Positions 10,001 through 22,290 of a stretch of DNA of 64,000 nucleotides are shown here, piece after piece. Source of the stretch: Paenalcaligenes suwonensis (GTDB lineage Bacteria > Pseudomonadota > Gammaproteobacteria > Burkholderiales > Burkholderiaceae_B); contig NZ_JAANPV010000001.1 of NCBI RefSeq assembly GCF_011290505.1, forward strand, positions 609,315 to 673,314, read 5' to 3'. Position numbers and translations under genes: made by a program. The notes under the pieces were generated by a model, which saw only the letters and a program-made list of their open reading frames with translations, had not been told where the DNA came from and ran no database searches. Position 1 is the stretch's first letter. Each line of letters starts with the position of its first letter.

Positions 10001-10827
10001 TCCAGACATGGAGCTTATTCGGGCGTTTCCCCCGTATTTTGGAAGACGATGTGGTGGGTGAGCAAGCTAAACAGTTGTACGCCGAAGGTCAGGCCATGTT
10101 GAAAAAAATCATTGATGGCCGTTGGTTGCAAGCCAATGGTGTAGTGGCTTTCTACCCAGCAAATAGTGTGAACGGTGATGACATCGAGGTGTATAGCGAC
10201 GAAACGCGTTCCGAAGTGCTGTTCACATGGCGTAACTTGCGTCAGCAAACAGTGAAACGTGCTGGTGTGCACAGTAAGTGTTTGGCCGATTACATTGCGC
10301 CTAAAGAAAGTGGGGTAATGGACTATATAGGGCTGTTTGCGGTGACGGGTGGCTTGGGCATAGAAAAACATTCAGAGCGCTTCCAAGCCGAAGGTGACGA
10401 TTACTCCGACATCATGCTTAAAGCCTTGGCTGACCGTTTTGCTGAAGGTTTTGCCGAGTGTTTACATGCGCGAATACGTACGGATCTATGGGGCTATGTG
10501 TCTGAAGAAGATTTGGATAACGAAGCCTTAATTGACGAACGTTACCAAGGCATTAGACCCGCGCCGGGTTACCCATCTTGCCCAGAACATGTGGTGAAAG
10601 CGGATATGAATAGGGTGATGCAGTGGGAAGACATCAACATGCAACTCACAGAAAGCTTGGCGATGTACCCGGCTTCTAGCGTGTCGGGCTTCTACTTTAG
10701 CCATCCAGATTCCCAGTATTTCAACGTAGGTAACATCGGCGAAGACCAGTTGCAAGACTATATAGATCGTTCAGGCAGAGACGAGGACGATGTACGCCGG
10801 TCGTTGGCCTCGGTATTGCGTGGGTAA
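7045..10827 (+). CDS. metH: Cobalamin-dependent methionine synthase
   Basis: A full-length MetH of about 1260 residues that transfers the methyl group of methyltetrahydrofolate to homocysteine through B12. I place the start at GTG 7045, which has AGGA 8 bases upstream; a TTG at 7021 is less likely. Four modules are visible. The homocysteine domain carries the zinc Cys in GLNCALG (about residue 257) and [10 protein letters not shown] (about 323). The pterin domain carries [13 protein letters not shown] and [10 protein letters not shown]. The cobalamin domain carries DVHDIGKN with the axial His near residue 790, then LSGLITPS and IGGATTS. The C-terminal reactivation domain carries [12 protein letters not shown]. 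It sits back to back with the B12-uptake genes. No SAM or SAH riboswitch was recognised in its leader. Confidence 0.97.
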   Translation: MTVSYPTIPYPLSSYTRGGEFVQLLAERIVILDGAMGTMIQQYKLSEADFRGERFKDHRKDVRGDNELLSLVRPDIIEAIHRQYLDAGADVICTNTFGATEVAQGDYELHGISYELNLASAKIARKVCDEFIANGQRRYVAGVLGPQPKTASISPDVNDPSVRNITFEELRDAYTEQLNGLIDGGADILLIETIFDTLNAKAAIFAVESVFDARNIRLPVMVSGTVTDASGRILSGQTVEAFWNSVRHAKPVTIGLNCALGAALMRPYIAELSKICDTYICVYPNAGLPNPMAETGFDETPKDTSGLLHEFAEAGLVNMVGGCCGTTPDHIRAIVQQVQNLPRRHVPEIPVRTRLSGLEALNFDEQSLFINVGERTNVTGSKAFLRLIREERFEEALSVARQQVENGAQIIDINMDEAMLDSVANMRKFLNLIASEPDISRVPIMVDSSKWEVIETGLRCIQGKAVVNSISLKEGEESFLAHARLCRKYGAAAVVMAFDEQGQADSLERRKEICARAYWLLVKEVGFPPEDIIFDPNVFAVATGIDEHNNYARDFIEGVKWIRQNLPHARMSGGISNVSFSFRGNEAMREAIHTVFLYYSIREGLTMGIVNAGQLGVYADLDEKVRNMVEDVILNRADPVAKEGPNDERSSTERLVELAENIKGSGAKREEDLTWREQPVRARLVHALVNGITSFIVEDTEEVRQEIASAGGRPIEVIEGPLMDGMNVVGDLFGEGKMFLPQVVKSARVMKQAVSHLVPFIEEEKRQIALAGGDVRSKGKIVMATVKGDVHDIGKNIVTVVLQCNNFEVENMGVMVPCAQILAKAKEVNADMVGLSGLITPSLEEMAYVASEMQRDPYFRDRKIPLLIGGATTSRVHTAVKIAPYYDGPVIYVPDASRSVGVATNLMSDSRDAYLQEVADEYELVRTRHANRKETPLISLAEARADAPPIDWANYTPPRPKFIGRRTFINYDLAEIARFIDWTPFFQTWSLFGRFPRILEDDVVGEQAKQLYAEGQAMLKKIIDGRWLQANGVVAFYPANSVNGDDIEVYSDETRSEVLFTWRNLRQQTVKRAGVHSKCLADYIAPKESGVMDYIGLFAVTGGLGIEKHSERFQAEGDDYSDIMLKALADRFAEGFAECLHARIRTDLWGYVSEEDLDNEALIDERYQGIRPAPGYPSCPEHVVKADMNRVMQWEDINMQLTESLAMYPASSVSGFYFSHPDSQYFNVGNIGEDQLQDYIDRSGRDEDDVRRSLASVLRG

Positions 10828-10832
10828 GCACT

Positions 10833-11651
10833 ATGGGACGCACTGAAATCGTAGTGTCCTCTGATCATGCGGCATCCACTCGACGTAAGGCGTTGGGTGA
10901 GTTCTTACGTAGTGTGCGCGAGCGCACGCGGCCTGAAGCCTTAGGGCTACCCGCAGGCAGTAGGCGACGTACTCCAGGCTTACGCCGCGAAGAGGTTGCA
11001 CAACTGTGTGATATCAGCGTGACGTGGTACACCTGGATGGAGCAGGGGCGAGAAATCGCCATTTCTCCTACTGTGTGTGCCCGTTTAGCCGGTGAACTGA
11101 GGTTGGGACGTGCCGAGCGCCAGTATTTGTTTGAGCTAGCTGAGTGTGCCGATCCTGAGCATGGTGAACTACTGTCGCAGTTGCCTGATGGCTTAGAGGA
11201 TTGCGTACGCAGTATTGCCGCACCGGCGTATATTTTGGATAGATGTTGGAACGTGCTGGCGCGTAACGAGGCGTTATTGCGTTTGTTTGATGGGTGGCCC
11301 GATCGAAACCCTGTTCCTAATTTATTGCACTATATTTTCCTAGACCCAGCTGCCCGCAGCTTGGTAGTGGACTGGGAACAGCGTGCCACGCGTGTGGTCA
11401 GTGAATTTAGGGGGGATGTGGGGGCGCATGTGGACGAACCAGAGTTACATGCGCTACTGCAATCGCTATTGTCTACCAGCCCCGTTTTTGCGCAATGGTG
11501 GGGCAGGCAGACCGTAGTAGAGCGCGAGGGCGGTTTGCGCAGTTTCTCCCATCCAGAAGATGGCATCCTGCATTTCAGGCAATACACCTTCAGGCTGGCC
11601 ATACGGCCAGACTGTAAGTTGGTGATGCTGATCCCTCAAAAAGACGAGTAA
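10833..11651 (+). CDS. Helix-turn-helix regulator with MmyB-like ligand-binding domain
   Basis: A 272-residue XRE-type regulator. The N-terminal domain has RRKALGEFLRSVRERTRPEALGLP and the very characteristic RRTPGLRREEVAQLCDISVTWYTWMEQGR. The C-terminal MmyB-like PAS-type domain has PAYILDRCWNVLARNEALLRLF and NLLHYIFLDPAAR. These regulators usually sit beside short-chain dehydrogenases or transporters and respond to small hydrophobic ligands. Here it starts 5 bases after the metH stop, so it probably shares metH's transcript. Its target cannot be told from the sequence. Confidence 0.88.
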   Translation: MGRTEIVVSSDHAASTRRKALGEFLRSVRERTRPEALGLPAGSRRRTPGLRREEVAQLCDISVTWYTWMEQGREIAISPTVCARLAGELRLGRAERQYLFELAECADPEHGELLSQLPDGLEDCVRSIAAPAYILDRCWNVLARNEALLRLFDGWPDRNPVPNLLHYIFLDPAARSLVVDWEQRATRVVSEFRGDVGAHVDEPELHALLQSLLSTSPVFAQWWGRQTVVEREGGLRSFSHPEDGILHFRQYTFRLAIRPDCKLVMLIPQKDE

Positions 11652-11993
11652 TTACGCTTTTTTCAAGAATTCCGCTTTAAGTTCGTAGCTGACGCCATCG
11701 ATCTTACAGCTGACCTCGTGATCACCAGGCACGATACGTATACCGCGCGCTTTAGCGCCTTTTTTCAATGTGGTAGAAGAACCTTTTACTTTAAGGTCTT
11801 TAATCAGGTGTACATCGTCACCGTCTTGCAGTGGCGTGCCGTGCGCATCTTTGATTTGGCGCTCGTCGGATTCGGCGGCGTTCTCTTCAGCATGAATGGA
11901 CCACTCATGCGCGCACTCAGGGCAAACGTAGAACTCACCATCCTGATAGGTGTGTTCGCCAGAGCAAGATGGGCAAGAAGAGGGTTGTGTCAT
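11652..11993 (-). CDS. yjdM: Zinc-ribbon YjdM/PhnA-family protein
   Basis: A 113-residue protein with an N-terminal zinc ribbon (CPSC ... CPEC, residues about 8-27) and the PhnA domain DAHGTPLQDGDDVHLIKDLKVKGSS. The old name, alkylphosphonate utilisation protein PhnA, is historical; the family's function is not settled. Its stop codon abuts the stop of the convergent regulator with no base between. It is a single-gene unit with its own promoter region to the right. Confidence 0.9.
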   Translation of the reverse strand: MTQPSSCPSCSGEHTYQDGEFYVCPECAHEWSIHAEENAAESDERQIKDAHGTPLQDGDDVHLIKDLKVKGSSTTLKKGAKARGIRIVPGDHEVSCKIDGVSYELKAEFLKKA

Positions 11994-12203
11994 GAAAACT
12001 CCAGTCTACGAGAATTAAGCATTAGTTCTATAATTTTGACAGCAGATGTTAGCATAAAGCGGTTTTTGACTGATTTGTGCCAAAAAAGGCAGTGCGTAGA
12101 AACACGTAACTGTAGCCGGGTTTACACGGCGTGCTCTGTTTATGGGCGGGTTTGCAGTAAACTCGAGTTTTGGTGAATGCAATTTGTTAAGTGTGCGGTG
12201 AAT

Positions 12204-12395
12204 ATGGCCAAGAATTACGAATCTGAAATTACACAGTTCCTGAAAGGCTTCAAACAGGAAAATCCAGAAACCGACAACCGTCAACGCGAAGGCCGCGGTA
12301 GATTGTGGGATAAACAACTGGATGCCGAGCTGCAAGAAGGCTACCGTGCCGGTCGTGTGGCGCAGCCAGCCTATGTGTACTACTCCAACGACTAA
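12204..12395 (+). CDS. DUF3460 family small protein
   Basis: A 63-residue soluble protein (MAKNYESEITQFLKGFKQENPETD ... EGYRAGRVAQPAYVYY). The reading from 12177 adds nine residues that do not look conserved, so I use the ATG at 12204. It matches my recollection of DUF3460 proteins, small proteins found in Burkholderiales just before scpA, which is the context here (9-base gap to scpA). Function unknown. The conserved tail rich in Tyr, Arg and Pro suggests a binding partner rather than an enzyme. Confidence 0.75.
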   Translation: MAKNYESEITQFLKGFKQENPETDNRQREGRGRLWDKQLDAELQEGYRAGRVAQPAYVYYSND

Positions 12396-12404
12396 TATCG
12401 TGTA

Positions 12405-14151
<1,747 letters not shown>

Positions 14152-14168
14152 CAGGGCAGGCCTTAGGT

Positions 14169-15053
14169 ATGCCCTCAGCCAAGAACGCTACGCTTATAGG
14201 TTTGCTTGCCGTCGTGTTATGGAGCCTGATTGTGGGCTTAATACGCGGGGTAAGCGAAAGCTTTGGTGCAGTAGGCGGCGCTGCATTGATTTACAGCGTG
14301 GCGTCGTTGATTTTGTGGGCAACGGTAGGCTTTCCTAAGGTACGCGAATTCCCGCGCCGCTATTTGGTATGGGGCAGCCTGCTGTTTGTGCTGTACGAGC
14401 TGTGCTTGGCCTTATCCATTGGTTATGCCAGTCATTCTAGGCAGGCTATAGAAGTAGGGATGGTGAACTACCTATGGCCTACGCTGACTATTGTTTTCGC
14501 TATTGTTTTCAATAAACAAAAAACCTCATGGTGGATTGCGCCAGGTTTTGTGTTGTCTATGCTAGGCGTGGTGTGGGTGCTGGGCTCTGATCAAGGTATA
14601 GACCTACCCGGTATGGTGCGCAATATCCAAGATAACCCGCTTAGCTATGGGTTAGCGTTGCTAGGCGCATTGATCTGGGCTGCCTATTGCACGGTCACTA
14701 CACGTATTGCCCAAGGTAAAAATGGGATTACGCTGTTTTTCATGTTGGTGGCAGTGGCACTATGGGGCATGTATTTTTCTGGCGAACAGCCAGCCATGCA
14801 GTTTAGCGTAGGCTCATTGGTGTATTTACTACTGGCCGCCATAGCGATGGGCTTTGGTTATGCAGCGTGGAATGTGGGGATTTTGTACGGAAATGTGACA
14901 CTGCTTGCTGGTGCGTCGTACTTTATTCCGGTGTTTTCGGCAGCGTTTGCTGCATTGCTGTTGCGTACACCGTTGTCATGGTCGTTTTGGCAAGGTGCTG
15001 CAATGGTATGTGTGGGGTCGGTATTGTGTTGGCAGGCTACCCGTCAGAGGTAG
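14169..15053 (+). CDS. yddG: DMT-family transporter, YddG-like aromatic amino acid exporter
   Basis: A 294-residue inner-membrane protein with about ten predicted membrane helices in two EamA repeats. The N-terminus (TLIGLLAVVLWSLIVGLIRGVSE), SRQAIEVGMVNYLWPTLTIVFA, and the second half AAWNVGILYGNVTLLAGASYFIPVFSA resemble YddG, which exports aromatic amino acids and paraquat in enterobacteria. The substrate here is inferred. It begins 17 bases after panC and could be read through from it; it converges on metY. Confidence 0.82.
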   Translation: MPSAKNATLIGLLAVVLWSLIVGLIRGVSESFGAVGGAALIYSVASLILWATVGFPKVREFPRRYLVWGSLLFVLYELCLALSIGYASHSRQAIEVGMVNYLWPTLTIVFAIVFNKQKTSWWIAPGFVLSMLGVVWVLGSDQGIDLPGMVRNIQDNPLSYGLALLGALIWAAYCTVTTRIAQGKNGITLFFMLVAVALWGMYFSGEQPAMQFSVGSLVYLLLAAIAMGFGYAAWNVGILYGNVTLLAGASYFIPVFSAAFAALLLRTPLSWSFWQGAAMVCVGSVLCWQATRQR

Positions 15054-15074
15054 CCTTCGCCAACAAACGCTCGC

Positions 15075-16349
15075 TTACTTAGCCGCGTCCAATGCTTGGC
15101 TTAGATCAGCCAAGATGTCATCAATGTGCTCGATCCCGATGGACAAGCGCACCATATCTAAACTTACACCAGCCGTTTCCAACTCTTGCTCGTTTAACTG
15201 ACGGTGCGTAGTGGTAGCAGGGTGGCAAGCCAGTGATTTGGTGTCACCAATGTTCACCAAGCGAGTGATCAGTTGCAGTGCATCAATAAAGCGTGCGCCT
15301 GCTTCGCGGCCACCTTCAATACCAAAACTTAGAATGGCTGCAGGTTTGCCGCCCATGTAGCGTACAGCCAAATCGTGCTCTGAGTGCTCGGGCAGGCCGG
15401 CGTAGTTTACCCATTTCACTTGTGGATGTTTTTGCAAGAACTGCGCTGCTTTTAGTGCGTTTTCAGTGTGACGCTCCATACGCAGTGGCAGTGTCTCAAT
15501 GCCTTGCAGAATCTGGAATGCATTAAAAGGTGACAGTGCTGCGCCTGTGTTACGCAAAGGCACTACACGGCAACGACCGATAAACGCCGCCGCGCCAAAG
15601 GCTTCGGTGTATACCACGCCATGGTAGGACGGGTCAGGTGTATTCAGAATAGCAAAACGTTCTTTGTGTTCAGCCCATGGGAATTTACCGGAATCCACAA
15701 CGGCACCGGCAATGGTAGTACCGTGGCCACCCATGTATTTAGTCAGGGAGTGCACCACAATATCAGCACCGTGTTCAAACGGGCGGCACAGAGCAGGGGA
15801 GGCAACGGTGTTATCCACAATCAGTGGTACGCCGTGGCGGTGAGCCAAGTCAGCCAACGCTTGAATATCGACGATGTTTGCACCGGGGTTGCCGATGGTT
15901 TCGCAGAACACGGCTTTGGTACGAGCATCAATCAGGGCTTCCAGCTTAGCTAATTCGTTATGCGCAGCAAAACGTACTTCAATGCCTTGACGTGGAAACG
16001 TGTGGGCGAACAGGTTGTAGGTGCCGCCATAAAGCTTACTCACCGAAACAATATTGTCACCCGCCTCGGCGATGGTTTGTATAGCATAACTAATGGCGGC
16101 CATGCCTGATGCGACGGCCAAAGCTGCTACACCACCTTCCAGTGCCGCAACGCGCTCTTCCAACACCGCATTAGTAGGGTTCATAATGCGGGTATAGATA
16201 TTACCAGGTACCTTTAGATCGAATAGATCGGCGCCATGTTGTGTATTATCAAAGGCGTAAGAGGTGGTTTGGTAAATAGGTACGGCAACAGCTTTAGTGG
16301 TTGGATCAGGGCTGTAACCAGCATGAACGGCAAGTGTTTCCAGTTTCAT
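15075..16349 (-). CDS. metY: O-acetylhomoserine sulfhydrylase (aminocarboxypropyltransferase)
   Basis: A PLP-dependent Cys/Met metabolism enzyme of 424 residues, starting at the ATG at 16349 ([20 protein letters not shown]). The schiff-base Lys is in [11 protein letters not shown]. Family-specific segments are SRIMNP-type [44 protein letters not shown], and the late [17 protein letters not shown]. It makes homocysteine directly from O-acetylhomoserine and sulfide, feeding metH. The ATG has no obvious Shine-Dalgarno. The 266-base divergent spacer to the AsmA gene contains an AGAAA/TTTCT stem but no riboswitch I can recognise. Confidence 0.93.
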   Translation of the reverse strand: MKLETLAVHAGYSPDPTTKAVAVPIYQTTSYAFDNTQHGADLFDLKVPGNIYTRIMNPTNAVLEERVAALEGGVAALAVASGMAAISYAIQTIAEAGDNIVSVSKLYGGTYNLFAHTFPRQGIEVRFAAHNELAKLEALIDARTKAVFCETIGNPGANIVDIQALADLAHRHGVPLIVDNTVASPALCRPFEHGADIVVHSLTKYMGGHGTTIAGAVVDSGKFPWAEHKERFAILNTPDPSYHGVVYTEAFGAAAFIGRCRVVPLRNTGAALSPFNAFQILQGIETLPLRMERHTENALKAAQFLQKHPQVKWVNYAGLPEHSEHDLAVRYMGGKPAAILSFGIEGGREAGARFIDALQLITRLVNIGDTKSLACHPATTTHRQLNEQELETAGVSLDMVRLSIGIEHIDDILADLSQALDAAK

Positions 16350-16615
16350 AATGGGAGCGAGCAAAAGAAGGTAAGTGAAATAATCGCAGGTAATATGTGC
16401 ATCGTACCGGTGGCTGACTGGCGATAGTTAGACAGAAAGCCGATTTCTATATTTCTTTTGGTAATGTGCAACCAGCGGATACTAGAATTGTAGGCTTATT
16501 GCTGGAAAAACACACTTTTTTACCGTGTGATGCGCTGTACCAAGGGTTGCGGTAGGATGCAGGCTGGAAGCGTGATGCTCAGCGAAAATAGATGGAATGG
16601 TGGTTTGAGGACTAA

Positions 16616-19300
16616 ATGAAAGTGTGGTTCAAGCGTAGCCTCTTAGGCTTGGTAGTGATTTTCATCGTGGCATTAGTGGGTGCCGCTATTTTCTTGCTGA
16701 CTTTTGACCCCAATGCCTACAAACGTAAGCTAGAGGAAATCGTCTACGAGCGCTACCAGCGTACCCTTGCCATCGAGGGTGAAATTGAACTGTCTTTATT
16801 TCCCCGTATAGGTTTGTCGGTAAATGGCGTGTCGCTGTCCGAACGCAATAGCGACCAAACCTTTATGTCTGTAGACAGCGCACGCTTTGCTGTGGCGATC
16901 TGGCCTTTGATGTCCAACCAATTTGTGGTGGATCACGTTTCGTTAAACGGTTTTAAGGTTTGGCTAGAACGCGAAAAAGACGGCAGCTTTAATTTCTCTG
17001 ACTTACTAGACGATACCGCGCTGGATACTACGGCGCCCACTACCGCTAATTCTGGTGGCTGGATCATGGGAGCCGCTCAAGCGGCAGAGGTGGAAAACCC
17101 CGCAGAAGGTACTGTGTCTACTGAGCCCGAACCGGTAGCCAAAGAAGACGAACCGGGGTCTGAACTGAGCAAAGTATTGGCCAGCTTAAAAGAGGCTGTC
17201 AGCCCGGATACCGGCAAAACGAAATTCCAAATTGATATTGCAGGCCTAGACTTTCGTGAAGGCGAGGTGCACTACTACGACCAAATTTTAGGCGGCGGTG
17301 GGCAAATTGTAGGCTTGGATATGAATACGGGGCGTATGACCTTTGGTCAGCCCTTTGACTTGAAGTTTAAAGGCCGTCTGCAAGGCACCAAGCCGCATAT
17401 GGAGGCAGCGTTAGATGGGCAGGCCTTGCTGCGTTTAGATCCCTATAGCCATATCTATGCCGCCCAACGCATTAATGTACAGGTGCAGGGTGATGTAGGT
17501 AGCTACAAAACCGAACAATTGCAGCTCAAGGGGGGCGTAGAATACCAATCCCTCGTGGGTGTGGTGCGTGTACAAGGTATGGAGTTGACTACCCAAGGTG
17601 AGCTAGCCAGCAGAACTATGCCCTTGTCTAACGTACAGGCAAGCCTGAATGTGCCTGACTTGATCTACGCAGGGCAACATTCTTTGCTGCGTATCCAGCG
17701 TTTGGCGCTACGTACTAAAGGGAATTACGAGCACGACTCCGTAGAGTTGGCCTTGGATATTCCTGATGTATATACCGACAGCAACTCAGCCGAAATGAAG
17801 TCACCCATCGTTGGTAGCTTTATACGTTCGGGAGTAGATTCTACCGGCATTAAACTGCGTATAGACGAGCTTAGCGGTACGGGCCATGCGCTGCGTGCCG
17901 AGCGCTTTAGTGTAGATACCGTACTGAAACAGCCATTACAGGCATGGGTGCTGAAAGTAGCCAGCCCGTTGGTATGGCAGCGAGAGCAAAAAACACTGAC
18001 ATGGGAAGCGTTGACCGGGGTGTTTAGCCTAGAAGACGAGGGTTTGCCTAATCAACGTGTACAAGCAGATATAGCTGGTTCATTGGTGTGGGCTATGCCG
18101 AATAACCAGTGGGACACCAGACTGGAAATAGGTGAAAGTGCGGGGCATATTGCGCTAGATGCGCGTTACCAGCCTAACGCTACCCCGAATCTGGATTTCA
18201 ACGCTCAGGTACAAGATACCGATTTTGCCAATTGGATTCCTTCTGCTGAAGTACGCAAGCAGCGAGGTCGTGTGGTGTCTGGGGAGCAGCAGGACGCTAC
18301 CGAGAAGTTTGTGGGCCCTGTGGCGGGCACAGTGATGGATCTAAGCTTCTTGGAAAAGTACACCGTACAAGGTAAAGCGCAGCTGCAAAATGTGAAGGTA
18401 GGAAAGTTCACCCTTAATCAACTCAAAGCCGATTTGGGCGTGGCGCAAGGTGAGTTGCTGCTGAAGTTAAACAGCGCCGAGTTCTATCAAGGTAGTTTGT
18501 TAAGCGAATTACGTTTGAAGTCTGACAGTAGCTTACGTGCTTCTGTGGATGCGTATGGTATTGAGTCAGGTGCCATTCTCGAAGATGCTTTTGGTCAAAC
18601 CCGCATGAGCGGTAAAAGTGATGTGAGCGCACGGGTAACAGCAGCAGGGCACACGCCAGCAGCATGGTTACGCAGTCTGAGCGGTACTTTTAATATGGAT
18701 ACCGTGGATGGTCGTGTGTATGGGTTGGATGCGTTTGAAACACTGGCTAGTGTGGTGGATGTAGCCAAAAACGCGTTTAGTCCGCAGTTGCCGGCCTTGG
18801 CCTTGGATTTCGACCTAGCGCGTAGCACCAGTTTTTCAGCGTTAAGTTTGCAATCAACGTTGCGTGATGGCGTGCTGAGCTTTAACTCTATGCTGGCGAA
18901 CTCACCTGATTTACGTATTAGTATGCGTAAACCATCGTCTATTAATTTGGTAGATCAAACCCTAGATTTAACGCTGGAGTTTCGTTTGCAAAGCCAGATG
19001 CGTGGCAGTGCGAATGCTGGTTTGTTAAAAGAGCTGTTTAAGGTCAATGTGCCAGTACAGTTAACGGGTTCGCTGTCTCATCCTGATCACCGCATCTTAT
19101 GGAGCGAAATCAGCAGCAAACTGGTGCAACAAGCTCTGGAAAGTGGTCTGGTGGAAAAGCTGGTGAGCCAGCCCTTGCTAGATACTTTAATGGATACTCG
19201 GGAAACCGGGGCGGCACTCACTAAGCGGGTAGAGCAAGCGGCGCCTAACCGTAGTTTGGGAGTGTTGTTCAGAGATTTATTAGGGGTGGCAAAACCGTAA
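16616..19300 (+). CDS. AsmA family protein
   Basis: An 894-residue envelope protein with one N-terminal membrane anchor (about residues 8-30) and the AsmA signature just after it (NAYKRKLEEIVYERYQRTLAIEGEIELSLFPRIGLSVNGVSLSE). The long periplasmic part is beta-rich, broken by a low-complexity Glu/Pro/Ala linker around residues 155-180. The C-terminal AsmA domain contains LRSLSGTFNMDTVDGRVYGLDAF and LTGSLSHPDHRI. AsmA-like proteins are bridge-like proteins linked to phospholipid traffic between the two membranes. It is a lone gene closed by a strong terminator. Confidence 0.9.
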   Translation: MKVWFKRSLLGLVVIFIVALVGAAIFLLTFDPNAYKRKLEEIVYERYQRTLAIEGEIELSLFPRIGLSVNGVSLSERNSDQTFMSVDSARFAVAIWPLMSNQFVVDHVSLNGFKVWLEREKDGSFNFSDLLDDTALDTTAPTTANSGGWIMGAAQAAEVENPAEGTVSTEPEPVAKEDEPGSELSKVLASLKEAVSPDTGKTKFQIDIAGLDFREGEVHYYDQILGGGGQIVGLDMNTGRMTFGQPFDLKFKGRLQGTKPHMEAALDGQALLRLDPYSHIYAAQRINVQVQGDVGSYKTEQLQLKGGVEYQSLVGVVRVQGMELTTQGELASRTMPLSNVQASLNVPDLIYAGQHSLLRIQRLALRTKGNYEHDSVELALDIPDVYTDSNSAEMKSPIVGSFIRSGVDSTGIKLRIDELSGTGHALRAERFSVDTVLKQPLQAWVLKVASPLVWQREQKTLTWEALTGVFSLEDEGLPNQRVQADIAGSLVWAMPNNQWDTRLEIGESAGHIALDARYQPNATPNLDFNAQVQDTDFANWIPSAEVRKQRGRVVSGEQQDATEKFVGPVAGTVMDLSFLEKYTVQGKAQLQNVKVGKFTLNQLKADLGVAQGELLLKLNSAEFYQGSLLSELRLKSDSSLRASVDAYGIESGAILEDAFGQTRMSGKSDVSARVTAAGHTPAAWLRSLSGTFNMDTVDGRVYGLDAFETLASVVDVAKNAFSPQLPALALDFDLARSTSFSALSLQSTLRDGVLSFNSMLANSPDLRISMRKPSSINLVDQTLDLTLEFRLQSQMRGSANAGLLKELFKVNVPVQLTGSLSHPDHRILWSEISSKLVQQALESGLVEKLVSQPLLDTLMDTRETGAALTKRVEQAAPNRSLGVLFRDLLGVAKP

Positions 19301-19302
19301 TA

Positions 19303-19331
19303 AAAAAACGGGGCTAGTAGCCCCGTTTTTT
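19303..19331. terminator. Bidirectional rho-independent terminator
   Basis: A-run, CGGGGCTA/TAGCCCCG stem and T-run, symmetric on both strands, between the convergent AsmA and ferredoxin genes. Confidence 0.92.
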
Positions 19332-19340
19332 ATGGCCTGA

Positions 19341-19598
19341 TTAGGCTTCAGTCAGCCCAGCGAGTTTCTGAAATTTTTTCAGTAATGTCTCTTGGCTTTC
19401 TTGGTGTTCAGGGTGTACTTCAATGCATTCTACAGGGCAGAACACAATGCACTGAGGCTCGTCAAAGTGCCCCACGCATTCTGTACAGAGTGAAGGATTG
19501 ATCTCGTAGATCTCTTCACCCATGTAAATAGCGGTGTTGGGACACTGCGGCTCACAGACGTCGCAGTTAATGCATTCTTCGGTAATGGTAAGGGCCAT
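19341..19598 (-). CDS. YfhL-type 2[4Fe-4S] ferredoxin
   Basis: An 85-residue ferredoxin with two cluster motifs: CINCDVCEPQCP at about residues 9-20 and CTECVGHFDEPQCIVFCPVECI at about residues 38-59. The 8-residue insertion in the second motif is typical of the YfhL/Alvin-type class. The C-terminal helix (QETLLKKFQKLAG) is also typical. These are low-potential electron carriers whose partners are often unknown. It lies 66 bases downstream of coaD on the same strand, an order seen in other betaproteobacteria. Confidence 0.92.
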   Translation of the reverse strand: MALTITEECINCDVCEPQCPNTAIYMGEEIYEINPSLCTECVGHFDEPQCIVFCPVECIEVHPEHQESQETLLKKFQKLAGLTEA

Positions 19599-19664
19599 GG
19601 CTATTGCAAAAACTAAAGCAAAACAATGAGTTCAGTGTATACCGTCTAGCCCTTCTTTGCCGCT

Positions 19665-20186
<522 letters not shown>

Positions 20187-20257
20187 TTATTATCGATGAA
20201 AGTGATAGCAGATGTTGCGCAGAACAATACTGTCACGATGAATATTTAGTTATGGCG

Positions 20258-20836
20258 TTAGGCATTATTATCTGTTTTTTGCGCCGCAGCAAACATGAAC
20301 AGCGAATAATGCACATTTCCTGCTCGTTGCTCCCGTAATGGTGTAAGAAAATCGGGTGCGGTGATGGCACTTTCAGATTCTACATACACTAAGGCATCCG
20401 GGGCTAAAATACGGGGCAGTAAGGGCCAAACCTTGTCCAGCCATTGCTGGTTAAAGGGAGGGTCTAGAAAAACCAGATCATAAGGCATTTCAGTGCGTTT
20501 CAATACATGCAAAGCATCGCCCGCATGGATGCGTACAGACAGGGCGTCTAGCTTGTTGCGTATTGCCCTCAGCGAGGAAATGGTTTCTGGGTTGTTTTCC
20601 ACCATTTGTACGTGTGCGACGCCGTGCGAGGCGGCTTCAAAACCTAATGCACCCGAGCCTGCAAACAAGTCTAGTACACGTTTTTGTTGGAAATCATCTG
20701 CCCAAAAATGGCGTAACCAGTTAAAGAGAGTTTCGCGTACGCGATCGGGAGTAGGGCGTAGCCCTGCAGCTTCCGGTACAGTGATAGGTGTGCGACGGTA
20801 TTCGCCGCCTACAATACGGATTGTGTGTTTTTTCAT
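20258..20836 (-). CDS. rsmD: 16S rRNA (guanine(966)-N(2))-methyltransferase
   Basis: A 192-residue methyltransferase, starting at ATG 20836 (MKKHTIRIVGGEYRRTPITVP). The longer reading to 20947 would run into the divergent ftsY gene and has no family similarity. Motifs: RPTPDRVRETLFNWL, SAM site VLDLFAGSGALGFEAASHG and catalytic DPPF. The gene is divergent from ftsY with 55 bases between starts, the usual rsmD/ftsY arrangement. Confidence 0.94.
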   Translation of the reverse strand: MKKHTIRIVGGEYRRTPITVPEAAGLRPTPDRVRETLFNWLRHFWADDFQQKRVLDLFAGSGALGFEAASHGVAHVQMVENNPETISSLRAIRNKLDALSVRIHAGDALHVLKRTEMPYDLVFLDPPFNQQWLDKVWPLLPRILAPDALVYVESESAITAPDFLTPLREQRAGNVHYSLFMFAAAQKTDNNA

Positions 20837-20891
20837 GGGCGCGTAGTATCGCCAGTGGCGTGATCCAGAATTTTGCTTAAGTGTAGATTGT

Positions 20892-22238
<1,347 letters not shown>

Positions 22239-22253
22239 GTAGGCCTAGCCAAG

Positions 22254-22290
22254 AAAAATGCCACCTGTATGGCTACAGGTGGCATTTTTT
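22254..22290. terminator. Bidirectional terminator between ftsY and the CYTH/CHAD gene
   Basis: AAAAATGCCACCTGTA / TACAGGTGGCATTTTTT stem with a TGGC loop. It works on the plus strand for ftsY and overlaps the stop of the minus-strand gene. Confidence 0.9.
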
